Notes: generated from the letters alone by a model not told the origin. 44,933 bases of DNA from Acidimicrobiaceae bacterium (GCA_030838045.1 JAUTXN010000043.1:1-44933); one strand, 5' to 3'. Shown: positions 19,087 through 28,986, counted from the first letter of the stretch. Made by a program: numbers and translations.

Positions 19087-21720
19087 TCAGCCGGCGCGGG
19101 CGATGATCGCCTGGGCCGCCGCCAGCCGGGCGATGGGAACCCGGAACGGCGAGCAGGACACGTAGTCCAACCCGGCGTCGTAAAACAGGTCGATCGACTC
19201 CGGGTCACCCCCGTGCTCCCCGCACACGCCGAGCTTGATGCCGGGCCGGGCCGCCCGCCCGCGGGCCACCGCGATACGGACCAACTCCCCCACCCCGGCC
19301 TTGTCGATCGTCTCGAAGGGATTGCGCTTCAGCAGTCCCTGCTCCAGATAGGCGGGCATCATCCGGCCCTCGACGTCATCACGGCTGAACCCGAACGTCA
19401 TCTGCGTGAGGTCGTTGGTCCCGAAGCTGAAGAAGTCCGCCTCCTCGGCGATCTCCCCGGCCACCAGCGCCGCCCGGGGCGTTTCGATCATGGTCCCGAT
19501 GATCACCTCGGGCTTTTTACGAAGCCCCGCCGTCGCCAACGCGATGGCATCCTCGGCCCAGCCCCGGGCCAGGTGCATCTCCTCGCGACCCACGGTCAAG
19601 GGGATCATGACCTCGATGCGAGGCTTCCCGCGAACCGCCAGCCGCTCCGCCGCCGCCTCCATCAGCGCCCGCACCTGCATGGCGTAGAGCCCCGGCTTGA
19701 CGACCCCGAGGCGCACCCCGCGGATGCCGAGCATGGGGTTGAACTCGTGCCACTGCTGGGCCGCCCGGAACAGTTTCTCCTCCTCGGGCGTCAGCCCCTC
19801 GGCCGCCTTCTTCAGGGCCAGCTCCTCGGTCGAGGGGAGGAACTCGTGCAGCGGCGGATCGAGTAGCCGCACCGTCACCGGCAGGCCATCCATCGCCTCG
19901 AGGATCTCGACGAAGTCCGCCTTCTGGACCACCCGGAGTTCCTCGAGCGCCGCCGCCTCCTCTTCGGGCGTGTCGGCCAGGATCATGCGTCGCACGATCG
20001 GCAGGCGGTCCTCGCCGAGGAACATGTGCTCGGTGCGGCACAGCCCGATCCCCTCGGCGCCGAACTGGCGGGCGTTGGCCGCGTCCGGTCCGGTGTCGGC
20101 GTTGGCCCGGACGGCCAGCTTGCCCTTGCGGACGACGTCGGCCCACTTGAGGATGGTCTCGAACTCCGGCGGTGGCGAGGCGTTGGACAGCGCGACTTCG
20201 CCCAGCACCACCCGGCCGGTCGTGCCGTCGAGGGAGATCACGTCGCCCTGGTTCACGGTCACGCCGCCGGCGGTGAACGACGGACCGTTGATGCGCACCG
20301 ACTCGGCGCCGACCACGGCCGGCTTGCCCCAGCCCCGGGCCACCACCGCGGCGTGACTCACGAGCCCACCGCGCGACGTCAAGATGCCCTCGGCCACGAT
20401 CATGCCGTGCACGTCCTCGGGCGAGGTCTCGCTGCGGCACAGGATGACCCTCTCGCCCCGCTGCTCGACCGCTTCCGCCGCCTCGTCGGCGGTGAAGTAG
20501 ACCTTCCCCACGGCCGCGCCGGGCGACGCCGCCAGGCCCTTGGCGATGACCGTCAACTCGGTGGAGGCGAACTGCGGGTGCAGCACCTGGTCCAGGTGCT
20601 CCGCGGTAACCCGACCGAGGGCCTCCTCGCGGGTGATCTTCCACGTCCGCTGCCTGGTCATGTCGACCGCCATGCGCAGCGCCGCCGCTCCGGTCCGCTT
20701 GCCCACCCGGGTCTGCAGCATCCACAGCTTGCCCTGCTCGATGGTGAACTCGGTGTCGCACATGTCCCGGTAGTGCTCTTCCAGCCGGGAGAAGATGCCC
20801 ATCAGTTCCTTGTAGATGGTGGGCATGTTGTCCTTCAGGGCGGCCAACGGGAGCGTGTTGCGAATACCCGCCACCACGTCCTCGCCCTGGGCGTTGATCA
20901 AGAAGTCGCCGTACGCCCCCGTAGCGCCCGTCGCCGGGTCCCGGGTGAAACCCACCCCGGTGCCGGAGTCGTCGTCGCGGTTGCCGAAGACCATGGCCTG
21001 CACGTTGACCGCGGTACCGAGGTCATGGGGGATCCGCTCGCGAACCCGGTAGGCCTTGGCCCGGGCCCCGTCCCAGGACGCGAAGACCGCTTCGATGGCG
21101 CCCCGCAGCTGGTCAATCGGGTCCTCCGGGAACGGCGCGCCGGTCACGGACAACACGATCGCCTTGTACTCCTGGACCAGGTCGGCCAGCGACGATGCCG
21201 GCACCTCGGCATCGGAGGCGACACCGGCCGCATCCTTGGCCGCGTCGAACGGCTTGTCGAACGCCGCCCCGTCGACGCCGAGCACGATGCGCCCGTACAT
21301 GGCCACAAAACGTCGGTAGGAGTCGTAGGCGAAGCGCTCGTCGTCGGTCTGAGCTGCCAGGCCCTTCACCGAGGAATCATTGAGACCGAGATTGAGGACC
21401 GTGTCCATCATCCCGGGCATGGAGAACTTGGCACCAGACCGGACACTGACCAACAGGGGATCGCCGGAATCCCCCAACTTTTTCCCCATCGCCTTTTCCA
21501 GGCGCTTCAGATGGGACGCGACCTCGCCCGAGAGGCCCTCGGGCCAGCCACCGGCCATGTAGTCGCGGCAGGCGTCGGTGGTGATGGTGAACCCGTGCGG
21601 TACCGGGAGGCCGAGCACCGAGGACATCTCGGCCAGGTTGGCGCCCTTGCCCCCGAGCAGGTCTTTCATGGCCATGGGGGCCTTGCGGTGCTTGTGACTG
21701 AACGCGTAGACGTACGGCAT
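19087..21720 (-). CDS. ppdK: pyruvate, phosphate dikinase
   Basis: LLGGKGANLAEMSSVLGLPVPHGFTIT; LTSRGGLVSHAAVVARGWGKPAVVGAE; GIGLCRTEHMFL. Confidence 0.97.
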   Translation of the reverse strand: MPYVYAFSHKHRKAPMAMKDLLGGKGANLAEMSSVLGLPVPHGFTITTDACRDYMAGGWPEGLSGEVASHLKRLEKAMGKKLGDSGDPLLVSVRSGAKFSMPGMMDTVLNLGLNDSSVKGLAAQTDDERFAYDSYRRFVAMYGRIVLGVDGAAFDKPFDAAKDAAGVASDAEVPASSLADLVQEYKAIVLSVTGAPFPEDPIDQLRGAIEAVFASWDGARAKAYRVRERIPHDLGTAVNVQAMVFGNRDDDSGTGVGFTRDPATGATGAYGDFLINAQGEDVVAGIRNTLPLAALKDNMPTIYKELMGIFSRLEEHYRDMCDTEFTIEQGKLWMLQTRVGKRTGAAALRMAVDMTRQRTWKITREEALGRVTAEHLDQVLHPQFASTELTVIAKGLAASPGAAVGKVYFTADEAAEAVEQRGERVILCRSETSPEDVHGMIVAEGILTSRGGLVSHAAVVARGWGKPAVVGAESVRINGPSFTAGGVTVNQGDVISLDGTTGRVVLGEVALSNASPPPEFETILKWADVVRKGKLAVRANADTGPDAANARQFGAEGIGLCRTEHMFLGEDRLPIVRRMILADTPEEEAAALEELRVVQKADFVEILEAMDGLPVTVRLLDPPLHEFLPSTEELALKKAAEGLTPEEEKLFRAAQQWHEFNPMLGIRGVRLGVVKPGLYAMQVRALMEAAAERLAVRGKPRIEVMIPLTVGREEMHLARGWAEDAIALATAGLRKKPEVIIGTMIETPRAALVAGEIAEEADFFSFGTNDLTQMTFGFSRDDVEGRMMPAYLEQGLLKRNPFETIDKAGVGELVRIAVARGRAARPGIKLGVCGEHGGDPESIDLFYDAGLDYVSCSPFRVPIARLAAAQAIIARAG

Positions 21721-21787
21721 TTCGGCGTGGCCTCCTCGGCAAGAACCGACTCAGCCTATTGCGTCGGGGTTGCCCAGCCCACCCCGA

Positions 21788-22522
21788 TCAGCCGTGATCG
21801 AGGACGTGGACCGCCCGCAGACGGCGCTCCAAGTGCTGCTCCATGGAGTGCGTCGCCAGGGCCGCGACCTCGGATGTCACCGCGCTGTCAGGTTCCTGCA
21901 AGGCGCCTGCAAGGCCTCCGCCCAGGATCCGGCCCAGCAGTTGCAACGCCTCCGGGCTCACTGGGAGCCCCTGGCGGCAATCCCGGCACAAGGCGCCGCC
22001 CTGCGTGAGGTCGAAGGCCACCAGCGCCACGCCCGACGCGGGCGCCGAGCATGACGCACACTGCTCCAAGATGGGCCCGAAGCCCTCCATGCTGAGCAGC
22101 TTCCAGTAGAAGGCCGCGACCAGCAACGGGGAGCGCCGCTCCCGGTCGGCCAGGGTGCGCAGCGCCGCCACCAGCATCTGGTAGAGCCGGGCGTCGGGCT
22201 GGCGTTCCTGGGCCGTCTGGTCGACCGCCTCCAGCATCGACATGGCGTCGGTCATGCGCCCCAGGTCGTCGCGGATGGGCCGGAAGTGGTCGATGCTCTC
22301 GGCCTGGGAGACGATGTCGAGCTCGCCCCGCCCCTCGTAGAACAGCAGGCTGACGTTGGTGGGCGGCTCGAGGCGGCTGCCGAAGCGGCTCTTGGTCTTG
22401 CGGATCCCCTTGGCCACCGCCCGGACCTTGCCGTGGCCCGCGGTCATGAACACCACGATGCGGTCGGCCTCGCCCAGCTTGTAGTGCCGGAGAGCGACGC
22501 CCTGGTCGCGGTACAGGCTCAC
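21788..22522 (-). CDS. recO: DNA repair protein RecO
   Basis: GTG start VSLYRDQGVALRHYKLGEADRIVVFMTAGHGKVRAVAKGIRKTKSRFGSRLEPPTNVSLLFYEGRGELDIVSQAE. Confidence 0.92.
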   Translation of the reverse strand: MSLYRDQGVALRHYKLGEADRIVVFMTAGHGKVRAVAKGIRKTKSRFGSRLEPPTNVSLLFYEGRGELDIVSQAESIDHFRPIRDDLGRMTDAMSMLEAVDQTAQERQPDARLYQMLVAALRTLADRERRSPLLVAAFYWKLLSMEGFGPILEQCASCSAPASGVALVAFDLTQGGALCRDCRQGLPVSPEALQLLGRILGGGLAGALQEPDSAVTSEVAALATHSMEQHLERRLRAVHVLDHG

Positions 22523-23286
22523 GGGGCGAGGTCGCTGTCGCCCTCGACCGCGCCCTCGCGATCGCCACTGCGGGTCCCGCCGAATCGGCGGTCCCGGCGC
22601 TGGAACTCCCGGATCGCCTCGGCCAAGTGTTCCCGGCGGAAGTCGGGCCACAGCACGTCGGTGAACACCAACTCGCTGTAGGCCACCTCCCAGATGAGGA
22701 AGTTGGACAGCCGGAACTCGCCCGACGTGCGAATGACGAGGTCGGGGTCGGGCATGTCGGGGGCGTACATGCGCTTCTTGATGGCGCCGATGTCGACCTT
22801 GCGCGACGGCACCCCGTCGTCGATCAGCGCCTTGACGGCGTCGACGATCTCGGCCCGGCCGCCGTAGTTGAACGCCACCGTGAAGGTCATCTTGCGGTTG
22901 TGCTTGGTCATCTCGGCCGACTCGTCCATGCGCTTCAGCACGCCCTTGGGCACCCTCCAGTCGCGCCGTCCGATGAAGCGGATCCGGACCCCCATCTCGT
23001 TGAGCTCGGCCCGGCGGCGCAGCAGCAACTGGTCGGCGATCACGCTCAGCAGGAAGCGCACCTCGTCGGCCGGGCGGCGCCAGTTCTCCGTCGAGAAGGC
23101 ATACACCGTGAACCAGTCCAGCCCGAGCTCGAGGGCGCCGCAGATGGCGTCGAACAACGCCTCCTCCCCCGCCCGGTGGCCCTCGGTTCGGGGCAGCCCC
23201 CGCTTGGTGGCCCAGCGCCCGTTGCCATCCATGACGCAGGCCACGTGGACCGGCATCCGGTTGGGATCGAGCCCTTCGAGGTCCAC
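22519..23286 (-). CDS. uppS: isoprenyl transferase (undecaprenyl diphosphate synthase family)
   Basis: VACVMDGNGRWATKRGLPRTEGHRAG...YAFSTENWRRP...PDLVIRTSGEFRLSNFLIWEVAYSEL. Confidence 0.96.
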   Translation of the reverse strand: MDLEGLDPNRMPVHVACVMDGNGRWATKRGLPRTEGHRAGEEALFDAICGALELGLDWFTVYAFSTENWRRPADEVRFLLSVIADQLLLRRRAELNEMGVRIRFIGRRDWRVPKGVLKRMDESAEMTKHNRKMTFTVAFNYGGRAEIVDAVKALIDDGVPSRKVDIGAIKKRMYAPDMPDPDLVIRTSGEFRLSNFLIWEVAYSELVFTDVLWPDFRREHLAEAIREFQRRDRRFGGTRSGDREGAVEGDSDLAP

Positions 23287-23292
23287 AAGGTC

Positions 23293-23298
23293 ACGGTA
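23293..23298 (-). promoter_or_regulatory. candidate -10 (TACCGT) 7 nt from the uppS GTG
   Basis: Minus-strand TACCGT-GACCTT-GTG; leaderless spacing. Confidence 0.4.
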
Positions 23299-23335
23299 TC
23301 GCTTGCCAACCGCCCGACCCGGCCAAGGCCGCCGG

Positions 23336-23341
23336 TACCCT
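23336..23341 (+). promoter_or_regulatory. candidate -10 (TACCCT) 7 nt from the DinG-like GTG
   Basis: TACCCT-CTTGCG-GTG; leaderless spacing. Confidence 0.4.
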
Positions 23342-23347
23342 CTTGCG

Positions 23348-25291
23348 GTGACGACCGACGAGGTGGCTGCGGCCCTCGACCGGGTCGTGGGCGGCCTGCC
23401 CGGCGGGGGCGACAGCCGACCGGGGCAGCGCCAGATGGCGACGGCCGTGGCCCGGGCGATCGCGGAGCGGCGCCATTTGATCGTCGGCGCCCAGACAGGG
23501 ACGGGGAAAAGCCTCGCCTATCTCGTCCCCGCCCTGCTGTCGGGCTCCAGGGTGGTGGTGGCGACCGCCACCAAGGCGCTGCAGGATCAGCTGGCCAAAA
23601 AGGATCTCCCCTTCCTCGCCGAACGCCTTGCGATCCCCTTCGAGTTCGCGGTACTGAAGGGCCGGTCCAACTACCTGTGCCGCCAACGGGCGCTCGAGGT
23701 GGCCGGGGCCGGTGACCAGTTGGAGCTGGGGGCGGCGACCGGACCCGACGGGGCGGGCTCCGATGGGGCGGGCTCGGACGGGCCCGGCTTCGACGGGGCG
23801 GCGCTCGGAGCGTTCGGCCGCCAGGTGCGCCGCCTCATCGAGTGGTCGATGACCGCCGAGACCGGCGACCGGGCCGATCTGCCCTTCGAACCCCAACCCC
23901 GGGCCTGGGCCATGGTGAGCGTCTCGTCGACCGAGTGCCCGGGCGCCAACCGCTGCCCCTCAGGCGACGTGTGCTTCGCCGAGGCGGCCCGGGCCAAGGC
24001 GGCCCTGGCCGACGTGGTCGTGGTGAACACCCACCTGTACGCCACCCACCTGGCCTCGGCCGGTGCCGTCCTGCCCCCGCACGACGTGGTGATCTTCGAC
24101 GAAGCCCACGAGCTGGAGGATGTGGCGTCGTCCAGCCTGGGGCTGGAACTGGTCCCCGGCCGGTTCTTCGGCCTGGCCCGCAACGCCAAGCCCCTGATCA
24201 CCGAGGCCGCGGTCCTCGACGCCATCGATGACGGGGGTACACGCCTGAGCGCGGTGCTCGACCAGCGCCGGGGTCAGCGTCTGGCCCATCCGCTGCCCGA
24301 GGAGGTGGAGACGGTGCTGACCGTCCTCCGGGAGCGCGTCGCTCGCGTCAGCGCGGCGTTGCGCCAGGTCGACCAGGCCGACTCGGCCCGCAAGGCCCGG
24401 GCCCAGGAGTCGGCCGGGCACCTGGCCTCCGATCTCGACCAGGTCCTGGCGCTGCCGCCGACGAGCGTGGCGTGGATCGAGGGGCCGGCGTACACGCCGG
24501 TACTCAAGGTGGCGCCCATCGACATCGCGCCCCTGCTGACCACCCTGTTGTGGCAGGGCGACGACGCCCCCACCGCGGTGTTGACCAGTGCCACCATCCC
24601 GCCCAAGCTGGCCACCCGTCTCGGGATACCGGTCGGGTCGTTCGACGAGCTCGACGTGGGCAGCCCGTTCGACTACCCCAACCAGGCGCTGCTGTACTGC
24701 GCCCTGCACCTCCCCGATCCCCGGACCGACCGCTACGAGGCGGCCATGCACACCGAACTCGAGGCGCTGGTACGGGCCGCGGGAGGCCGGACGCTGGGCC
24801 TGTTCACCAGTTGGCGAGCCATGGAGGCGGCGACCAAGGCGCTCCGGGAGGTGCTGCCCTGGCCCATCTTCACGCAGTCCGACCTCCCGAAGCCGCTGCT
24901 GATCCAGGCGTTCAAGAACGACGAGCGATCCTGCCTCTTCGCCACCATGGGGTTCTGGCAGGGGGTGGACATCCCGGGTCGGGCGTTGTCGCTGGTGGCG
25001 ATCGACCGCATCCCGTTCCCCCGGCCCGACGAGCCCTTGCTTCAAGCCCGCCGGGAGCTCTTGGGGCGGGCGGCTTTCGGCGCCATCGACCTCCCCCGCG
25101 CCGCCACCCTGCTTGCTCAGGGGGCGGGCCGGCTCATTCGCTCACCGACCGACCGGGGGGTGGTCGCCATCCTCGATCCCCGCCTGGCGACCGCACGGTA
25201 CCGGTGGGACCTGGTGCGGGCCCTCCCCCCGATGCGCCGCACGCGCCATCGCCGAGAGGTGGAGGACTTCCTCGCCGACCTGCGGACCTGA
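23348..25291 (+). CDS. DinG/XPD-like ATP-dependent DNA helicase
   Basis: VGAQTGTGKSLAYLVPALL, FeS-type Cys set (CPGANRCPSGDVCF), VIFDEAHELEDVASS, GFWQGVDIPG, QGAGRLIRSPTDRGVVAILD. Confidence 0.93.
   Translation: MTTDEVAAALDRVVGGLPGGGDSRPGQRQMATAVARAIAERRHLIVGAQTGTGKSLAYLVPALLSGSRVVVATATKALQDQLAKKDLPFLAERLAIPFEFAVLKGRSNYLCRQRALEVAGAGDQLELGAATGPDGAGSDGAGSDGPGFDGAALGAFGRQVRRLIEWSMTAETGDRADLPFEPQPRAWAMVSVSSTECPGANRCPSGDVCFAEAARAKAALADVVVVNTHLYATHLASAGAVLPPHDVVIFDEAHELEDVASSSLGLELVPGRFFGLARNAKPLITEAAVLDAIDDGGTRLSAVLDQRRGQRLAHPLPEEVETVLTVLRERVARVSAALRQVDQADSARKARAQESAGHLASDLDQVLALPPTSVAWIEGPAYTPVLKVAPIDIAPLLTTLLWQGDDAPTAVLTSATIPPKLATRLGIPVGSFDELDVGSPFDYPNQALLYCALHLPDPRTDRYEAAMHTELEALVRAAGGRTLGLFTSWRAMEAATKALREVLPWPIFTQSDLPKPLLIQAFKNDERSCLFATMGFWQGVDIPGRALSLVAIDRIPFPRPDEPLLQARRELLGRAAFGAIDLPRAATLLAQGAGRLIRSPTDRGVVAILDPRLATARYRWDLVRALPPMRRTRHRREVEDFLADLRT
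23750..23794. repeat. 15-bp degenerate tandem repeat x3 inside the DinG-like gene
   Basis: ggggcgggctccgat ggggcgggctcggac gggcccggcttcgac; encodes GAGSDGAGSDGPGFD. Confidence 0.85.
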
Positions 25292-25303
25292 CCTCCTGGC
25301 TCT

Positions 25304-25371
25304 TGCTCAGGTGCAGTGCCTGCTCAGGTGCAGTGCCTGCTCAGGTGCAATGCCTGCTCAGGTGCAGTGCC
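25304..25371. repeat. 17-bp tandem repeat TGCTCAGGTGCAGTGCC x4
   Basis: Four exact-length units 25304-25320, 25321-25337, 25338-25354 (one SNP), 25355-25371; overlaps the 3' end of the minus-strand secreted-protein gene. Confidence 0.97.
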
Positions 25372-26311
25372 GCACGTGACCGCTCACGTCTGAGACATCG
25401 AAGCTCCAGGTCATCTTCTTGCCCGGCGCCGACCTCGTCAGGACGATGTCGACCGCGTCGGTGGTGCCCGTGGCGAAGCTGGGCACGGTGGCCGTTCCGT
25501 TGACGACCTGGAGATTGTCGATCGCCGCCAGACCGCTCGCCGATTGAACCTCGACGAACCGCTGCGACTGGTTTCCGGATGTCACACAACTGAGGGCCGG
25601 CATTTTTTTCGGCGTGATCGGCGCCGAAGTTGCATGAGCGCTCGAACCGCATGAATTGGTGACGGTCGAGGTAAACGTGTAATCCACGCCGTTCTTCAAT
25701 CCAGTAAAGGCATCGGCGACGCCTATTCCATTGCTCGGAGTAATCGAGGGCACCGTTGTCATGCTCGCCCCGCCCGGGGCCGCCGTGACGGTGACCGAAA
25801 CGGGCAGGTCCGAGGGACCCCCCCGGTTCGAGTACATCGAAGAATTTGCCGGCCAAGCGAACGCCACGGTCGCCGAGCGGTCGCCTACGGCATTCTGCCC
25901 GTCGGAATACGAGTCCCATTGCATCGGCTGCGGGGCCCGGAACCCGGGGGCGACGGCGGAGGCGAAGGGAGTGAAGGTCTGGGTCATGGTGTCCGCCATG
26001 ACCGTGAAGTGCAGGGTGCCGAATTGCACCAGGAATTGCAGGCTGTTCTGATCCGGCGCCAGGTAGAACGTATGGCCGTACGGTAGGAAATCGTTCTGCA
26101 CGTCGACGCGATATTGGACGACGCCGTCATACGGAGCGGTCCACGAGAGGGTGTCGGTGTTGCCTTCGCACTGGGGGCCCGTGACCGAGGCGGTCCCAGC
26201 CGCCTCGCCGGCTGCCACAGCGGCGCCCGCGGACTCTGTCAACAGTCCAACGGAGAGAATCAGGCTAATCAATGATGCGAGTACGACAACCCGTCGCGTG
26301 GAAATGTGCAT
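25358..26311 (-). CDS. secreted hypothetical protein (signal peptide, FN3/Ig-like)
   Basis: MHISTRRVVVLASLISLILSVGLLTESAGAAVAAGEAAGTASVTGPQCEGNTDTLSWTAPYDG... Confidence 0.7.
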   Translation of the reverse strand: MHISTRRVVVLASLISLILSVGLLTESAGAAVAAGEAAGTASVTGPQCEGNTDTLSWTAPYDGVVQYRVDVQNDFLPYGHTFYLAPDQNSLQFLVQFGTLHFTVMADTMTQTFTPFASAVAPGFRAPQPMQWDSYSDGQNAVGDRSATVAFAWPANSSMYSNRGGPSDLPVSVTVTAAPGGASMTTVPSITPSNGIGVADAFTGLKNGVDYTFTSTVTNSCGSSAHATSAPITPKKMPALSCVTSGNQSQRFVEVQSASGLAAIDNLQVVNGTATVPSFATGTTDAVDIVLTRSAPGKKMTWSFDVSDVSGHVRHCT

Positions 26312-26784
26312 ACTGCCCTTTCGTATGAATCCCAGTTCTCAACCAAGGCTATCCCGGTTGTCCAGTTTAGCCACCCCGTCCGAAGCGTCTCTAGCCCCAG
26401 TTTTGGGATAATGGCGCCCAAATTGGCCTGTCTCCCCAGGCGAAATGTCGTCTCCGCCGCGGATGCAAGGAAACCCCGCACCCGGTACGCGGCCTGCGGG
26501 GCGCCCGTGCTCGGCGGATGCCAGATTCGTCCCACTGAATTGGTTGTGGGGTTGGACGCCCCCCGGGGACGCAGCCGCGAATGACCGCGATTCGACACCA
26601 GCCGGACTCGTCTGATGGGGCGAAACATCAGAGAACCTCCCATCCTGTGGCAGAACTGCGCTCCTTCTTCGACCCGGCCCGGCACAGGTCTTCCTTCCCG
26701 CGGGCGGCTCCCCGAGGCCACCAAGGACCAAGGGGGCCTGTCAGCTACCTCCGCCGCTTTGAGAAGTCTAGCCGATTCGACTCG

Positions 26785-27621
26785 TCAGTAGCCCAGACGC
26801 TCCAGAGCGGCCGGGCGGCGCTGCCAGTCCTTGTCGACCTTCACGACCAGCTCCAGGTAGACCCCTTCGGGGAGCTGGGCCCGCACCCGGATGCCGGCTT
26901 CTTTCAACACGGCTCCGTTGTGGCCGATGACAATTCCCTTCTGCGAATCGCGCTCGACCAGGATTTCGACCTTGATATGCGGCCAGTCCCATTCGGTCAC
27001 CCGGCAGGCGATCGAATGCGGCAGCTCGTCGCGGGTGACGGCCAGCAGTTGCTCCCGGACCAGTTCGCTGACCCAGAAGGCCTCGGGAACATCGGTCACC
27101 ATGTCGTCGGGATACAGCTGCGGCCCCTCGGGCATCCGGGCGGCGATGGCATCAACCAGCACGTCCACGCCTTCGCCGGTCCGGGCGGAAACAGGGAAAT
27201 ACTCGCTGAATGCGAGCCCGCCCGCCGCCGCCAACTGAGCGGCAATGGTCGGCTTGCCCGCCACATCGACCTTGTTCACCACGCAAATACCGCTGGGAGG
27301 AACCCGGGCCGCCACCCAACGGTCCCCTTTTCCCATAGGAGCCGTGGCGTCGATCATGAAGATCACCACGTCGACGTCGCCCACCGCTGCCTGGGCGGTG
27401 TCGTTGAGCCGCTGCCCGAGCGCGGTGCGGGGCTTGTGAATACCCGGCGTGTCCACGAAGACGACCTGCACGCCTTCGCGGTTGAGTACGCCGCGGATCT
27501 GATTGCGCGTCGTCTGCGGTTTGTCCGACACAATCGACACCTTGGTGCCCAGGATCTGGTTGAGGAGGGTGGACTTGCCGACGTTGGGCCGCCCGATGAG
27601 GGTGGCGAAACCGGACCTCAC
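26785..27621 (-). CDS. era: GTPase Era
   Basis: GFATLIGRPNVGKSTLLNQILGTKVSIVSDKPQTTRNQIRGV...FVDTPGIHKPRTALGQRLN; KH-domain tail. Confidence 0.97.
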   Translation of the reverse strand: MRSGFATLIGRPNVGKSTLLNQILGTKVSIVSDKPQTTRNQIRGVLNREGVQVVFVDTPGIHKPRTALGQRLNDTAQAAVGDVDVVIFMIDATAPMGKGDRWVAARVPPSGICVVNKVDVAGKPTIAAQLAAAGGLAFSEYFPVSARTGEGVDVLVDAIAARMPEGPQLYPDDMVTDVPEAFWVSELVREQLLAVTRDELPHSIACRVTEWDWPHIKVEILVERDSQKGIVIGHNGAVLKEAGIRVRAQLPEGVYLELVVKVDKDWQRRPAALERLGY

Positions 27622-27642
27622 GAGCTCACGCGTTCACGCTTC

Positions 27643-28986
27643 TCACGACCGGGCGGTGTCGTGTTCGGATGCGGAGTGGTCAGCCGGTGACTCGTCGGCC
27701 ACCGGCGGTCCCGGCGTGGCGACGCGCACCCGGCCGATCCGCCGGCCCTGCACCCGCTCCGCAGTCAGCCGAAGCCCGTCGAAGTCGACCGTCTCACCCT
27801 CGGTCGGGACGTGTCCGAGCAGGTCGTAGATCAGTCCGCCGACGGTGTCCCAGTCGCCCTCGGGGAGTTCGGTGCCGAGGAGCTCGTTCAGGTCGTCGAT
27901 CGCCATGCGGGCCGTCACCCGCACCTCGTGGTCGCTGATCCGCTCCATCGGCGTTTCCTGCACGTCGTACTCGTCCTCGATCTCGCCGACCAGCTCCTCG
28001 ATCAGGTCCTCGAGGGTGACCAGCCCGGCCGTGCCCCCGTATTCGTCGACCACGATCGCCTGGTGCAACTTGGTGGCCTGCATCTCGCGCATCATCTCAG
28101 AGACCCGCTTGGTCTCAGGCACGAAGTGGGTCTCCCGCATGATCTCCGAGACCGCCATGTCGGCGTGGCCTTCCCGCTCGGCTTTCATCAGGTCCTTGCC
28201 GAAGACGAGCCCGAGGATGTCGTCGATGCCCTGCCCGAAGACCGGTATCCGGCTGAAGCCGGCCGCGATGGCGATCTCGATGACGTCGGAAACCTTGGCG
28301 GTGGATTCCACGACGACCATGTCCGGCCGGGGCACCATGACCTCGCGAACGACGGTGTCGCCGAAGTCGATGATGGAGTGGATGAGGCGGCGTTCCTCGC
28401 GTTCGATCACCGAGTCCTGGGCCGCGGCGTCGGCCATGGCGAGCAGCTCCTGCTCCGACACGTAAGGGCCCTGTTTGATGCCCTTGCCCGGCAGGATGAT
28501 GTTGGCCAGGCCGATGAGGGCGTTGCTGATCCAGCGAACCGGCGGGATCTTCACGAGGGCGGCGACGAATGGGGCCGCGACCAGGGCGGCCTGCTCGGAG
28601 TGCTGCACCGCCCAGGTCTTGGGCATGGCCTCGGCGAAGACGAAGATGAAGACGACCTCGAAGGCGGTCGCGGCCGCGACGCCCAGGGCGCCGAAGAGGT
28701 GGGAGGCGACGACGCCGACCAGCGTGGCGGCCACGGTGTTGCAGAGGAGCAGGAGGAACAGCACCGGGTTCAGGGTCCGCTCCGGGTGCTCGACCAGCTT
28801 GAGCAGGGCGGCGGCGCCGCGTTTCTTCTGATCCTGCAGGGCCATGGCCTTGACGCGGTTCATGCGGGTGAGGCCGGTTTCGGCCAGGGCGAGGACCCCC
28901 GACATGACGATGAGCGCTGCGACCGCGACCAGGAGCCACAAGTCGGAGGTGCTCCAGTGCCCGGTGGCTTCGGCGGCGATCATCAC
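27643..28986 (-). CDS. CNNM/CorC-like transporter-associated protein (hemolysin family: DUF21, CBS, CorC_HlyC)
   Basis: LALAETGLTRMNRVKAMALQ...VREVMVPRPDMVVVESTAKVSDVIEIAIAAGFSRIPVFG...VVDEYGGTAGLVTLEDLIEELVGEIEDEYD. Confidence 0.93.
   Translation of the reverse strand: MMIAAEATGHWSTSDLWLLVAVAALIVMSGVLALAETGLTRMNRVKAMALQDQKKRGAAALLKLVEHPERTLNPVLFLLLLCNTVAATLVGVVASHLFGALGVAAATAFEVVFIFVFAEAMPKTWAVQHSEQAALVAAPFVAALVKIPPVRWISNALIGLANIILPGKGIKQGPYVSEQELLAMADAAAQDSVIEREERRLIHSIIDFGDTVVREVMVPRPDMVVVESTAKVSDVIEIAIAAGFSRIPVFGQGIDDILGLVFGKDLMKAEREGHADMAVSEIMRETHFVPETKRVSEMMREMQATKLHQAIVVDEYGGTAGLVTLEDLIEELVGEIEDEYDVQETPMERISDHEVRVTARMAIDDLNELLGTELPEGDWDTVGGLIYDLLGHVPTEGETVDFDGLRLTAERVQGRRIGRVRVATPGPPVADESPADHSASEHDTARS

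Noticed and set aside
18836-19165. 109-aa plus-strand ORF upstream of the giant secreted gene
   Set aside because: No RBS or motif, overlaps the ppdK 3' end in antisense, and has atypical composition.
26600-26640. Hammerhead-like CTGATG...CGAAAC
   Set aside because: Only an imperfect CTGATG-GGGC-GAAAC match; the conserved CUGAUGA core and the three-stem layout are absent. It is better read as a simple TCTGATG/CATCAGA hairpin.
26738-26760. CCTGTCAGCTACCTCCGCCG resembling the 3' end of the c-di-AMP (ydaO) riboswitch on the plus strand
   Set aside because: Other conserved ydaO blocks were not found, and the plus strand would lead into the antisense of era.
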